Source of the DNA: Anaerolineales bacterium
Lineage (GTDB): Bacteria > Chloroflexota > Anaerolineae > B4-G1 > DUEL01
Reading direction: 5' to 3'
DNA: 7,803 nt
Assembly (NCBI GenBank): GCA_015662065.1
Contig: DQUX01000380.1
Span: 1 to 7,803 of the forward strand
The notes below the pieces were generated by a model that saw nothing but the letters and a program-made list of their open reading frames with translations, was not told the DNA's origin and did no database searches. The translations under genes and the position numbers were made by a program. Below, in pieces: positions 1 through 6,170 of the stretch (positions are counted from its first letter, which is position 1; each line of letters starts with the position of its first letter).

Positions 1-99
1 CGTCGGGATTGAGCTGGAGGGCGGGGGGAATAGGGAGCAGCCGGTCAATCCGAGAAGCAACGTTCCCGCTGCCAACGCCGACCATCGGCATCGCCACAT
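1..99 (-). CDS. Lipoprotein, N-terminal fragment (runs off left edge)
   Basis: The complement of 99-1 reads as an open frame of 33 codons starting with ATG at 99-97 and leaving the window still open. The product begins MWRCRWSALAAG, a short Arg-containing n-region. A hydrophobic stretch and the lipobox L-T-G-C follow, with the lipidated Cys at residue 21, then a Pro/Ser-rich linker (PPPSSS). This is the usual layout of a bacterial lipoprotein signal peptide cleaved by signal peptidase II. A Shine-Dalgarno AGGAG lies at 108-104, four bases before the ATG. The gene starts 44 bp after the dnaJ-like stop on the same strand, so it may be co-transcribed with it. The mature domain is outside the window, so the function is unknown. 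It could be a solute-binding protein or another surface-anchored protein. Confidence 0.75.
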   Translation of the reverse strand, partial: MWRCRWSALAAGTLLLGLTGCSLFPPPSSSIPT

Positions 100-143
100 G
101 CGTCTCCTCTCCCTTATGGACCGTGAGGGGACCTGCCAATCTG

Positions 144-1070
144 TCAATGTCGCTCCCGCATCCGGGCCAGTTCCTCGAACAACGCCCTCTCGCGGTCGCT
201 GAGCCGGGTGGGGACCTGAATGCGGATCACAGCGTACAGGTCGCCCCGGCGGTTGGGGTTCTTGGGATTGGGCATCCCCTCGCCGCGCAGGCGGAAGGTC
301 TTTCCCCCGCCGGTGCCTGCAGGGATTTTGAGCTTCACAGTCCCGTTGAGAGTCTCCACCGGCACCTCGCCGCCCAGGACCGCCGTGTAGAGGTCCACGT
401 CCAGGTCCCGCCACAGATCGTCTCCCTCCTGGCGGAACACCGGATGGGGTCTCACCGTCACGGTGAGGTAGAGGTCGCCGGGGGAACCGCCGGCCCGGCC
501 GGGTTCTCCCTGCCCGGCCAGCCGGATGCGGGAGCCGCTGCGGGCGCCGGGGGGGATCTTGACCGTGACGACGCGGCCGTCGGCCCGCTCCATCCGGCGG
601 GTGGTGCCGTGAAACGCCTCCTCCAGGGAGAGCTCGACCGGCGCTTCTAGGTCCTTCCCTCGGCGGGGCCGCCGGCGGGCGGTGCGTGTTCCTCCCAGGC
701 CGAAGAGGGCGTTCAGCAGGTCGCTGAGGCTCCCCTGGCCGAACAACTCATCCAGGTCCACATACTGGACCTGGGGGCCGGTCTGGCCGAACCACTGCCG
801 GGCGAAGTCCTCGAACCCGCCGGGCGCGCCCCGCGCCTGCTGCCATTGGCTCCAACTGGAGCCCAGTTGGTCGTACTGGCGGCGCTTCTGGGGGTCCGAG
901 AGAACCTCGTAGGCCTCGTTGATCTCCTTGAAGCGCTCCTCCGCCCCCTTATCGCCGGGGTTGACATCGGGATGAAATTGGCGGGCCAACCTGCGGTAGG
1001 CCCGCTTGATCTCTTCCTGGCTTGCGTTGCGTTCGACGCCTAGAATCCGGTAGTAGTCCTTGTACTCCAT
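144..1070 (-). CDS. DnaJ-family co-chaperone, type B (CbpA-like), no zinc finger
   Basis: A 308-residue Hsp40 that should stimulate the ATPase of DnaK and deliver unfolded clients to it in the cytoplasm. The J domain occupies residues 3-70 and carries HPD at 33-35, the motif needed to activate Hsp70. A short linker with Gly, Phe, Gln and Trp follows (about 71-125), then a basic patch (ARRRPRRGKD). Two beta-sandwich substrate-binding domains come next, recognisable by VKIPPGARSGSRIRLAGQG and later KIPAG...FRLRGEGMP, and the protein ends in a short charged helix. The CxxCxGxG zinc repeats of classical DnaJ are absent, which makes this a CbpA-like/type B protein. An in-frame ATG lies 11 codons upstream at 1103, but it falls inside the promoter -10 box, so the ATG at 1070 is the better start. 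No dnaK or grpE is visible in the window. Confidence 0.92.
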   Translation of the reverse strand: MEYKDYYRILGVERNASQEEIKRAYRRLARQFHPDVNPGDKGAEERFKEINEAYEVLSDPQKRRQYDQLGSSWSQWQQARGAPGGFEDFARQWFGQTGPQVQYVDLDELFGQGSLSDLLNALFGLGGTRTARRRPRRGKDLEAPVELSLEEAFHGTTRRMERADGRVVTVKIPPGARSGSRIRLAGQGEPGRAGGSPGDLYLTVTVRPHPVFRQEGDDLWRDLDVDLYTAVLGGEVPVETLNGTVKLKIPAGTGGGKTFRLRGEGMPNPKNPNRRGDLYAVIRIQVPTRLSDRERALFEELARMRERH

Positions 1071-1101
1071 ACGTCCCGTCCCACCCACCTGCTTCACTTT
1101 C

Positions 1102-1129
1102 ATTGTACCTCGAAGGGACGGCTTGTCAA
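1102..1129 (-). promoter_or_regulatory. Sigma-70-type promoter of the dnaJ-like gene
   Basis: On the minus strand a perfect -35 box TTGACA (1129-1124) is followed after 16 bases by TACAAT (1107-1102), one mismatch from the consensus -10. The transcript should start near 1095-1094, giving a leader of about 24 bases to the ATG at 1070. That leader is G-rich (AGGTGGGTGGG) with only a weak Shine-Dalgarno. No CIRCE-like inverted repeat is visible, so HrcA control is not supported here. Confidence 0.72.
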
Positions 1130-1171
1130 GCGGGCGGTGGAATGGCTTCGAACACCCTCGGGCCGGCCTCC

Positions 1172-1199
1172 TTGCGCATATCCATCTTTAGGGTACAAT
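1172..1199 (+). promoter_or_regulatory. Probable promoter of the ThiS/TtuB-like gene
   Basis: TACAAT at 1194-1199, preceded by GG as in the dnaJ-like promoter (both read GGTACAAT), has a weaker -35 candidate TTGCGC (1172-1177) 16 bases upstream. Transcription would start near 1206, a few bases before the GGAGG ribosome binding site at 1210-1214. The -10 is convincing and the -35 matches only three of six positions. Confidence 0.5.
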
Positions 1200-1219
1200 C
1201 TCAAGGCACGGAGGTCATA

Positions 1220-1411
1220 ATGATTAGGGTCATTCATCGGGACAAGGAGTGGGAGCTGGAGGGGCGGATGACAGTCCGCCAGGTCGTGGAGAAGGTGGGG
1301 CTGATCCCGGAGACGGTGCTGGCGGTCCGGGATGGCAGGCTGCTGACCGAGGACACCATGCTGGGGCCGGAGGACGAGGTCAAGCTGGTCGCGGTCATCT
1401 CGGGTGGGTAG
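1220..1411 (+). CDS. ThiS/MoaD-family ubiquitin-like sulfur carrier (TtuB-like)
   Basis: A 63-residue protein with the small beta-grasp pattern of ThiS, MoaD and TtuB, ending in the diglycine ISGG. In this family the C-terminal Gly is adenylated by an E1-like enzyme and converted to a thiocarboxylate that donates sulfur to thiamine, molybdopterin or tRNA 2-thiouridine. In some organisms it is also attached to lysines as a protein modifier. The block around residues 29-42 (IPETVLAVRDGRLL) followed by LTED and the ISGG end resembles Thermus TtuB (tRNA thiolation) more than typical ThiS; this comparison is from memory. The ATG at 1220 is set by GGAGG at 1210-1214, five bases away. Upstream in-frame ATGs lack this site and precede the likely transcription start. 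No E1, TtuA, ThiG or MoaE lies nearby, so the pathway cannot be fixed from context. Confidence 0.88.
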   Translation: MIRVIHRDKEWELEGRMTVRQVVEKVGLIPETVLAVRDGRLLTEDTMLGPEDEVKLVAVISGG

Positions 1412-1562
1412 TTGGGGGCCAGCGGTGACCGTGCAGTGGCGAGGCGATCTACCCGATGATGCTCCTGCCGACCATCGGCCTCGGCAAACCGGTGCAGGTC
1501 TGGCAGGCCCGGCGGATGACCGACGGCTTTGCGCAGCGGTAGAGGCGCGGTGAGTCGTGTCC
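1412..1562. other. Convergent intergenic gap, possible ORF remnant
   Basis: 151 bp between the stops of the sulfur-carrier gene and the ABC operon. The plus strand holds a short open stretch ending at TAG 1540-1542. From the tandem ATGs at 1456-1461 it would give a 28-residue peptide (starting MMLLPTIGLG). Its composition looks protein-like, but it has no good ribosome binding site and no family I recognise, so it may be the decayed end of a lost gene or chance. A small perfect hairpin, GCCGA-CCA-TCGGC (1467-1479), lies here without a following T-run, so it is not a clear terminator. Confidence 0.25.
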
Positions 1563-3401
1563 CTATCCCGCTCGGAATTGACTGACGTACAGATCGTGGT
1601 ACTTCCCACCCTGGGCCAGTAACTCCCGGTGGGTTCCCCGCTCGACGATCCGCCCATCCTCGATCACCAGCACCTGGTCTGCATCCTGCACCGTGCTCAG
1701 CCGGTGGGCGATGACGAAAGCGGTTCGCCCCGCCAGAAGCTCCCCCAACGCATCCTGGATCTGCCGCTCGGTGCGGGTGTCCACACTAGAGGTGGCCTCG
1801 TCCAGGATCAGCATCCGGGGGGCGGCCAGGATCGCCCGGGCGATGGCGATCAACTGCCGCTGGCCGTGGCTCAGCCGAACCCCCTTCTCCCCCATTTCCG
1901 TCTCGTACCCCTGGGGGAGCCGCCGGATGAAGTCGTCGGCCCGGGCCAGGCGTGCTGCCTCCCTCACCTCGTCATCCGTGGCATCCAGCCGGCCGTAGCG
2001 GATGTTCTCCATCACCGTGCTGGAGAAGAGGAAGGTGTCCTGGGGCACGATCCCGATCTGGCGGCGGAGGCTGGCCTGGGTCACCTCCCGCACGTCGTGC
2101 CCGTCCACCCGTACCCCCCCGCCGGTCACATCGTAGAAGCGGGCCAGGAGGTTGGCGATGGTGGTCTTCCCGGCCCCCGTAGGCCCCACCAGCGCCACCG
2201 TCTGCCCCGGCTCGGCCGTGAGGCTCACCCCCTTGAGCACCGGCTCGCCGGGCTTGTAGGCGAAGTGGGCCTCGTCGAACTCCACCCGGCCGATCACCGG
2301 CGGCAGCTCCACGGCGCCCGGCGCGTCGGTGACCTCCGCCGGGGTGTCCAGCAGGTCGAAGATGCGCTCCGCCCCCGCCAGTGCCGCCTGCAACTGGGCG
2401 TAGAGGTTGGCGATGCCCCGCAGCGGCTGGAAGAAGCGGCGGACATAGAAGAGGAACGAGACGATGACGCCGATGGACCCGGCCTCGTTCAGGGCCAGGT
2501 ACCCGCCGTAGGCGACGACGATGGCCAGGCCGAGGCTGCTCAGCACGTCCAGGGTGGGGGAGAAGGCGGAGGTGATGGACTGAGCGGCGATGTTGGCATC
2601 TCGGTTGGCGGCGTTGGCGGCGGCGAACTCCGCCAGGCTCTCCCGCTCCCGGCCAAAGGCCTGCACCACCCGGACGCCGGAGATATTTTCCTCCAGCTCG
2701 GCGCTGACCGTCCCCAGGGTCTCCCGGGTGCGGCGGAAAGCGGTCCGGGCTCGGCGGGAGAAGAGGATGGTGGTGACCAGCATCAGGGGGACGGTCGTCA
2801 GCGCCGCCAGGGCCAGTCGCCAGTTGAGAGCCAGCATCACCGTCGCGATGCCCATCACCGTCAACAGGCTGCTGGCGAACTGGGTCACGCCGCCGCTGAG
2901 GACGGTGTTGATGACCTCGGTGTCGTTGGTCAGGCGGGACATCAGGTCGCCGGCCTCGTTTCGGTCGAAAAAGGAGAGGGAGAGGGATTGGAGGTGGGTG
3001 AAGATCTGCTCCCGCAGGTTGTATAGCAGCCGTTGACCGACCAGGACCATCAGGTAGAACTGCCCGGCGGTGGCCCCCCAGTTGAGGAGATAGATCACCA
3101 GGAGGAGGAGCATCATAGCCCCCAGCCCCTCCCGCGGGTCGAGGTTGGCGGGGGTGAGGGGCGTAGGCGGAGCGGCTGTTGCCCTCCCCCCTGGACTGAT
3201 GAAACGGTCCACTGCCAGGCCAATCAGGTAGGGGCCGGCCAGCCGGGTCAGCGTGCCGACGATGACCAGCAGGGAAGCAGCCGACAGATGGCGCCAGAAG
3301 GGTCGCAGATAGGCCAACAGCCGGCGGAGCGTCCGCCGGGTGTCTTTTGCCCGCCCCTCGAAGCGGGCGGCACGGCGCATACCCCCGTGGCCGAATATCA
3401 C
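1563..3401 (-). CDS. ABC exporter half-transporter, consensus-site subunit (TM288/BmrD-like)
   Basis: A 612-residue type IV ABC exporter subunit, with the transmembrane domain first and the nucleotide-binding domain (NBD) second. It should sit in the cytoplasmic membrane and pump drugs, lipids or peptides outward as a heterodimer. Six hydrophobic segments lie between about residues 39 and 325, with an unusually long Pro-rich extracellular loop (about 69-95) between helices 1 and 2. In the NBD I see Walker A GPTGAGKT (406-413), Q-loop Gln454, X-loop TEMGEKG, signature LSHGQ (510-514, His512 replacing Gly), Walker B LILD with catalytic Glu535, D-loop SSVD and switch His566. The GTG start at 3401 overlaps the preceding stop as GTGA, with GGAGG at 3410-3406 four bases upstream. 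An ATG at 3380 is a weaker alternative. The changed signature fits pairing with the neighbouring degenerate NBD. The substrate cannot be told from sequence. Confidence 0.93.
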   Translation of the reverse strand: MIFGHGGMRRAARFEGRAKDTRRTLRRLLAYLRPFWRHLSAASLLVIVGTLTRLAGPYLIGLAVDRFISPGGRATAAPPTPLTPANLDPREGLGAMMLLLLVIYLLNWGATAGQFYLMVLVGQRLLYNLREQIFTHLQSLSLSFFDRNEAGDLMSRLTNDTEVINTVLSGGVTQFASSLLTVMGIATVMLALNWRLALAALTTVPLMLVTTILFSRRARTAFRRTRETLGTVSAELEENISGVRVVQAFGRERESLAEFAAANAANRDANIAAQSITSAFSPTLDVLSSLGLAIVVAYGGYLALNEAGSIGVIVSFLFYVRRFFQPLRGIANLYAQLQAALAGAERIFDLLDTPAEVTDAPGAVELPPVIGRVEFDEAHFAYKPGEPVLKGVSLTAEPGQTVALVGPTGAGKTTIANLLARFYDVTGGGVRVDGHDVREVTQASLRRQIGIVPQDTFLFSSTVMENIRYGRLDATDDEVREAARLARADDFIRRLPQGYETEMGEKGVRLSHGQRQLIAIARAILAAPRMLILDEATSSVDTRTERQIQDALGELLAGRTAFVIAHRLSTVQDADQVLVIEDGRIVERGTHRELLAQGGKYHDLYVSQFRAG

Positions 3402-5158
3402 GCCACCTCCGCAGGCATCGCCTGTTCCACCACGTCTGGCTCCAACTGGGAGCTGTAGATCTCGGCGTAGAGGGGGCTTTCCTGCAGGAGTTCTTCGTGC
3501 GTCCCCCGGGCTATGATCTGTCCCTGGTCTAATACCAGGATCAGGTCGGCCCGCCGCACCGTGGAGATCCGTTGGGCGATGACGAAGCTGGTCCGCCCCT
3601 CCATCAGCCCCGCCAGCGCCCGCTCGATCTGCATCTCCGTCTCGAAGTCTACGCTGCTGGTGAAGTCGTCCAGGATCAGGATGCGGGGGTCCATCAGAAG
3701 GGCACGGGCGATGGCGATCCGCTGCTTCTGCCCGCCGGAGAGGGTCACGCCCCGCTCCCCCACCTCCGTTTCATACCCATCGGGAAACGAGGTGATGAAC
3801 TCGTGGGCGGCGGCGGCCTTGGCCGCAGCGACGACCTCCTCCATCGTCGCCTCCGGCCGGCCAAAGCTGATGTTCTCCCGGATGGTGCCGGTGAAGAGGG
3901 TGGTCTCCTGGAGGACGATGCCGATCTGCCGCCGCAGGCTCTCCAGGGTGACCTCCCGCACGTCGATGCCGTCGATGGTCACTCTCCCCTCGGTGACGTC
4001 GTATAAGCGGGGGATCAGGTTGATGATGGTGGATTTGCCGGAGCCAGTGGCCCCCAAGAGCGCCACCTTCTGCCCCGGCTCGGCGTCGAAGCTGACCTCT
4101 TTCAGCACGTCCTCGCCGGATTCGAAGTAGCGGAAGGTGACGTGCTCGAAACCGACGCGCCCCTCGATAGGGGGCATCGGGCGGGCGTCGGGGGCCTCCT
4201 TCACCTCTGAGCGGGTGTCCAGGATCTCGAAGACCCGCACGGCGGAGGCGGCGGCCTGGGAGATCATCGCCAGGATCGCGCCCAGCATCATCATCGGGAA
4301 CATCGTCATCAGCAGGTAGTTGTTGAAAGCCACCAGTTGCCCCACGCTCAGCTGGCCGCCGATGACCTGCAACCCTCCCGCCCAGATGACGACCAGGGTC
4401 GCCAGATTGGCGATCAGGAAGATAAGGGGGAACGCCATCGAGATCAGCCGCCCGACCTCTAGGCTCTTCTCGTATAGGAGCCGGTTGGTCTCCCCGAACC
4501 GCCGGGCCTCGTGGGGCTCGCGGACAAAGGCCTTGACGACGCGGATGCCAGCCAGGTTCTCCTGGAGGACGGTGTTCAACCGCCCGAGCCGCCGCTGGAC
4601 CTCGACGAAGAGGGGGCGGGCGCGGCTGGCGAAGAGGGCGAACACCCCCATCGTCAGCGGCGTCAGCACCAGCATGATGAGAGCCAGCTGCCAATCGGTG
4701 ATGAAGAGGAGGGCCAGGCTGCCGACCATCATCACCAGCGCGCTGAGGAAGTGGATCAGCCCCATGCCGATGAACATCCGCACCCGCTCGACGTCGGAGG
4801 TAGCGCGGGTGAGGAGCTGCCCGGTCTGTGCCCGGTCGTGGTAGCTGAAGGAGAGGGATTGGATCTTGGCGTAGAGCCGGTTGCGCAGGTCGTAGGCCAC
4901 GCTCTGGGAGGCGCGGGCGGAGAGGAAGCCCTGGAGGAAGGTGAAGATGGAGCGGGCCAGAGCGACGCCGACGATGGTGAGACCGGTCCAGATGGCCACC
5001 TGAAGTTGGGGGGTGACGATGCCCTGGTCAATGGCCCGCTGGAGGAGGGCCGGGACCGCCAGCCCCGCCCCGCCGGAGATGAGCAGGCTGAGGAAAGCGC
5101 CCAGCGCGTCGGCCCAGTAGGGTCTCAGGAAACGGAGTGTACGGAGTAAGGGTCTCAT
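3398..5158 (-). CDS. ABC exporter half-transporter, degenerate-site subunit (TM287/BmrC-like)
   Basis: A 586-residue ABC exporter subunit, first gene of the operon, with six membrane segments between about residues 16 and 300 and a C-terminal NBD. Motifs are Walker A GATGSGKS (369-376), Q-loop Gln417, X-loop TEVGERG and a normal LSGGQ (473-477). Walker B is LILDD, where Asp498 replaces the catalytic Glu, and Gln529 replaces the switch His (VIAQRIST instead of VIAHRLST). These two changes are the classic marks of the ATPase-impaired half of heterodimeric exporters such as TM287/288, BmrCD and LmrCD. I chose the ATG at 5158 because FLRPYW, the normal family N-terminus, follows it directly. A longer in-frame reading to 5281 would add 41 residues encoded by promoter and repeat sequence. 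No Shine-Dalgarno precedes the ATG, and the promoter position implies a leaderless message. Confidence 0.93.
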   Translation of the reverse strand: MRPLLRTLRFLRPYWADALGAFLSLLISGGAGLAVPALLQRAIDQGIVTPQLQVAIWTGLTIVGVALARSIFTFLQGFLSARASQSVAYDLRNRLYAKIQSLSFSYHDRAQTGQLLTRATSDVERVRMFIGMGLIHFLSALVMMVGSLALLFITDWQLALIMLVLTPLTMGVFALFASRARPLFVEVQRRLGRLNTVLQENLAGIRVVKAFVREPHEARRFGETNRLLYEKSLEVGRLISMAFPLIFLIANLATLVVIWAGGLQVIGGQLSVGQLVAFNNYLLMTMFPMMMLGAILAMISQAAASAVRVFEILDTRSEVKEAPDARPMPPIEGRVGFEHVTFRYFESGEDVLKEVSFDAEPGQKVALLGATGSGKSTIINLIPRLYDVTEGRVTIDGIDVREVTLESLRRQIGIVLQETTLFTGTIRENISFGRPEATMEEVVAAAKAAAAHEFITSFPDGYETEVGERGVTLSGGQKQRIAIARALLMDPRILILDDFTSSVDFETEMQIERALAGLMEGRTSFVIAQRISTVRRADLILVLDQGQIIARGTHEELLQESPLYAEIYSSQLEPDVVEQAMPAEVA

Positions 5159-5165
5159 ATTTAAT

Positions 5166-5194
5166 ATTATGCCAGGGTTGGGGGGAAGTGGCAA
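5166..5194 (-). promoter_or_regulatory. Promoter of the ABC exporter operon, leaderless start
   Basis: The minus strand carries TTGCCA (5194-5189), 17 bases, then CATAAT (5171-5166), each one mismatch from the sigma-70 consensus. The predicted start of transcription, about 5160-5159, is one or two bases before the ATG at 5158, and the AT-rich sequence between has no ribosome binding site. The -35 box sits inside a short tandem repeat. Confidence 0.62.
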
Positions 5195-5210
5195 GTGGGC
5201 AAGTGGCAAG
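5186..5210. repeat. Short tandem repeat (7-8 bp unit, about three copies)
   Basis: AAGTGGC-AAGTGGGC-AAGTGGC-AAG on the plus strand gives three copies of a 7-8 bp unit. Read on the minus strand, each unit presents a -35-like hexamer: TTGCCA (5209-5204), TTGCCC (5202-5197) and TTGCCA (5194-5189). Only the last is correctly spaced from the -10 of the ABC operon. Gain or loss of a unit would shift the alternatives by 7-8 bp. Confidence 0.7.
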
Positions 5211-5246
5211 GGCACGCGGTCAGTCTCACGTTGCCGGGTGTTGCAC

Positions 5247-6113
5247 CTAGGATATTGGGCCCAGAACCGAAAAGGAGACAAGGTGGAGGTCGCCGGCGTG
5301 GATGGCTTTATGCACCCGCGGATCGGTCAGGACCGCCAGTTCCCGCTCCCGTTCCTCGGCGTAGCCACTCTGAGCGCGCAGGTGGGCATCGGCAAGGCCC
5401 GGATGGCACATCAGCTCGCCCAGTCCCTCCGGCAGGTCGGCGATCAGGTCCAGGAGATGTTCCCGGGTGGCCCCAGGGCCATAGAAGGAAAGGATACAAC
5501 GGTCGGGGGTGGGGACTGCGCTGCGTTCCAGGATGGCGTGGCAGCCGGCGATGACCGCGGGCAAGTCCTCCGGTGAGAGGCGGTGCGCCTCGGCCAGCCG
5601 GGTCAGGTCCTTTCGGCCCATCGATTCCCGGGGCCAGGGGTAGCGGATGGGGAGGTGGTACCGCTCGGCCAGCTCCATCAGCACGCGAAAGAGGTGGGGG
5701 GAAAGATAGAGGACGTGGTGGTGGCTGTCCAGATGGGTCGGTTCGCCTCCCCACGACCGGAACTGCTCGATCTGGGCTTCCAGCTCTGCTCGCACCTGGT
5801 CGGGGTTCAGGTCCTCCAGGCGGGGGACGAGGCGGCGGACGGGGTGGAACCGGCCGTCGGGACCGACCAGGGAGGGTACGTCGCCTGGTGAGAGGAAAGG
5901 CTGTCCGGCGGTCAGGTTGAGGTGGATGCCGATCCCCAGATCGGGGGCCTCCGCCCTGGCGCGTCGCACCCCCGCCTCCGCCCCTGGCAGGTTCACCATC
6001 GCCGTCGTGCTGGTGACGATGCCGCGCTGATGGGCCTGAAGGATACCCTCGGTCACCCCGGGGGTGCGGCCGAAGTCGTCGGCGTTGACGATGAGGAGAC
6101 GGTTTTGGCTCAC
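5247..6113 (-). CDS. YdjC/ChbG-family carbohydrate deacetylase
   Basis: A 288-residue cytoplasmic metal-dependent deacetylase of the YdjC superfamily, which includes ChbG (chitooligosaccharide deacetylase) and HpnK. It probably removes acetyl groups from an N-acetylated sugar. Family motifs are NADDFG (10-15, metal-binding Asp12 and Asp13), TSTTAMVN (34-41), GIHLNLT (62-68, His64), THLDSHHH (126-133, His127 and His131) and ELMCHPG (233-239). The expected metal ligands are therefore present, and the length is normal for the family. The start codon is GTG at 6113-6111. The bases just upstream are CCCCTCCA, which cannot act as a Shine-Dalgarno, while a TATAAT ends eight bases before the GTG, so the message is probably leaderless. 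It lies 88 bp upstream of the ABC operon on the same strand, but that operon has its own promoter. The real substrate is unknown. Confidence 0.9.
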   Translation of the reverse strand: MSQNRLLIVNADDFGRTPGVTEGILQAHQRGIVTSTTAMVNLPGAEAGVRRARAEAPDLGIGIHLNLTAGQPFLSPGDVPSLVGPDGRFHPVRRLVPRLEDLNPDQVRAELEAQIEQFRSWGGEPTHLDSHHHVLYLSPHLFRVLMELAERYHLPIRYPWPRESMGRKDLTRLAEAHRLSPEDLPAVIAGCHAILERSAVPTPDRCILSFYGPGATREHLLDLIADLPEGLGELMCHPGLADAHLRAQSGYAEERERELAVLTDPRVHKAIHAGDLHLVSFSVLGPIS

Positions 6114-6121
6114 TGGAGGGG

Positions 6122-6149
6122 ATTATACATCGTGTGGGGGCGTTGACAA
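6122..6149 (-). promoter_or_regulatory. Leftward promoter of the deacetylase gene
   Basis: TTGTCA (6149-6144), a 16-bp spacer and a perfect TATAAT (6127-6122) on the minus strand. Transcription should begin at about A6114 or G6113, at the GTG start codon itself, giving a leader of one base or none. Its -35 overlaps the -35 of the rightward promoter by five bases. Confidence 0.7.
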
Positions 6150-6170
6150 AACGGCTTGGGTCCCTATAAT
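6143..6170 (+). promoter_or_regulatory. Rightward full-consensus sigma-70 promoter
   Basis: TTGACA (6143-6148), a 16-bp spacer and TATAAT (6165-6170), both hexamers perfect. The predicted transcript start is near 6177, 163 bases before the acyltransferase ATG, so the message carries a long GC-rich leader. It should drive the acyltransferase gene and the gene coupled to it at 7361. Confidence 0.78.

Noticed and set aside
9..650. Plus-strand open frame of 213 codons opposite the DnaJ C-terminus and the lipoprotein start
   Set aside because: It is antisense to two supported genes and its composition (Ala/Gly/Pro/His-rich) is that of a shadow frame. No ribosome binding site or family motif supports it.
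1071..1219. HrcA/CIRCE or heat-shock operator between dnaJ and the sulfur-carrier gene
   Set aside because: I looked for a long inverted repeat around the divergent promoters and found none, so only the sigma-70-type promoters are reported.
77..1479. 13-bp sequence GCCGACCATCGGC occurring at 77-89 and 1467-1479
   Set aside because: One copy lies in the lipoprotein signal-peptide codons, and a shared 13-mer is expected by chance in a GC-rich 7.8-kb window. No terminator features or other copies support a function.
1629..3026. Plus-strand open frame of 465 codons opposite the second ABC subunit
   Set aside because: It lies wholly antisense to a clear ABC exporter gene, has a low-complexity Gly/His/Gln/Pro-rich composition typical of GC-rich shadow frames, and matches no family I know.
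5159..5281. 41-residue N-terminal extension of the first ABC subunit
   Set aside because: The extension is encoded by the promoter and the tandem repeat (giving a Leu/Pro-rich string), and the family N-terminus begins right after the ATG at 5158.
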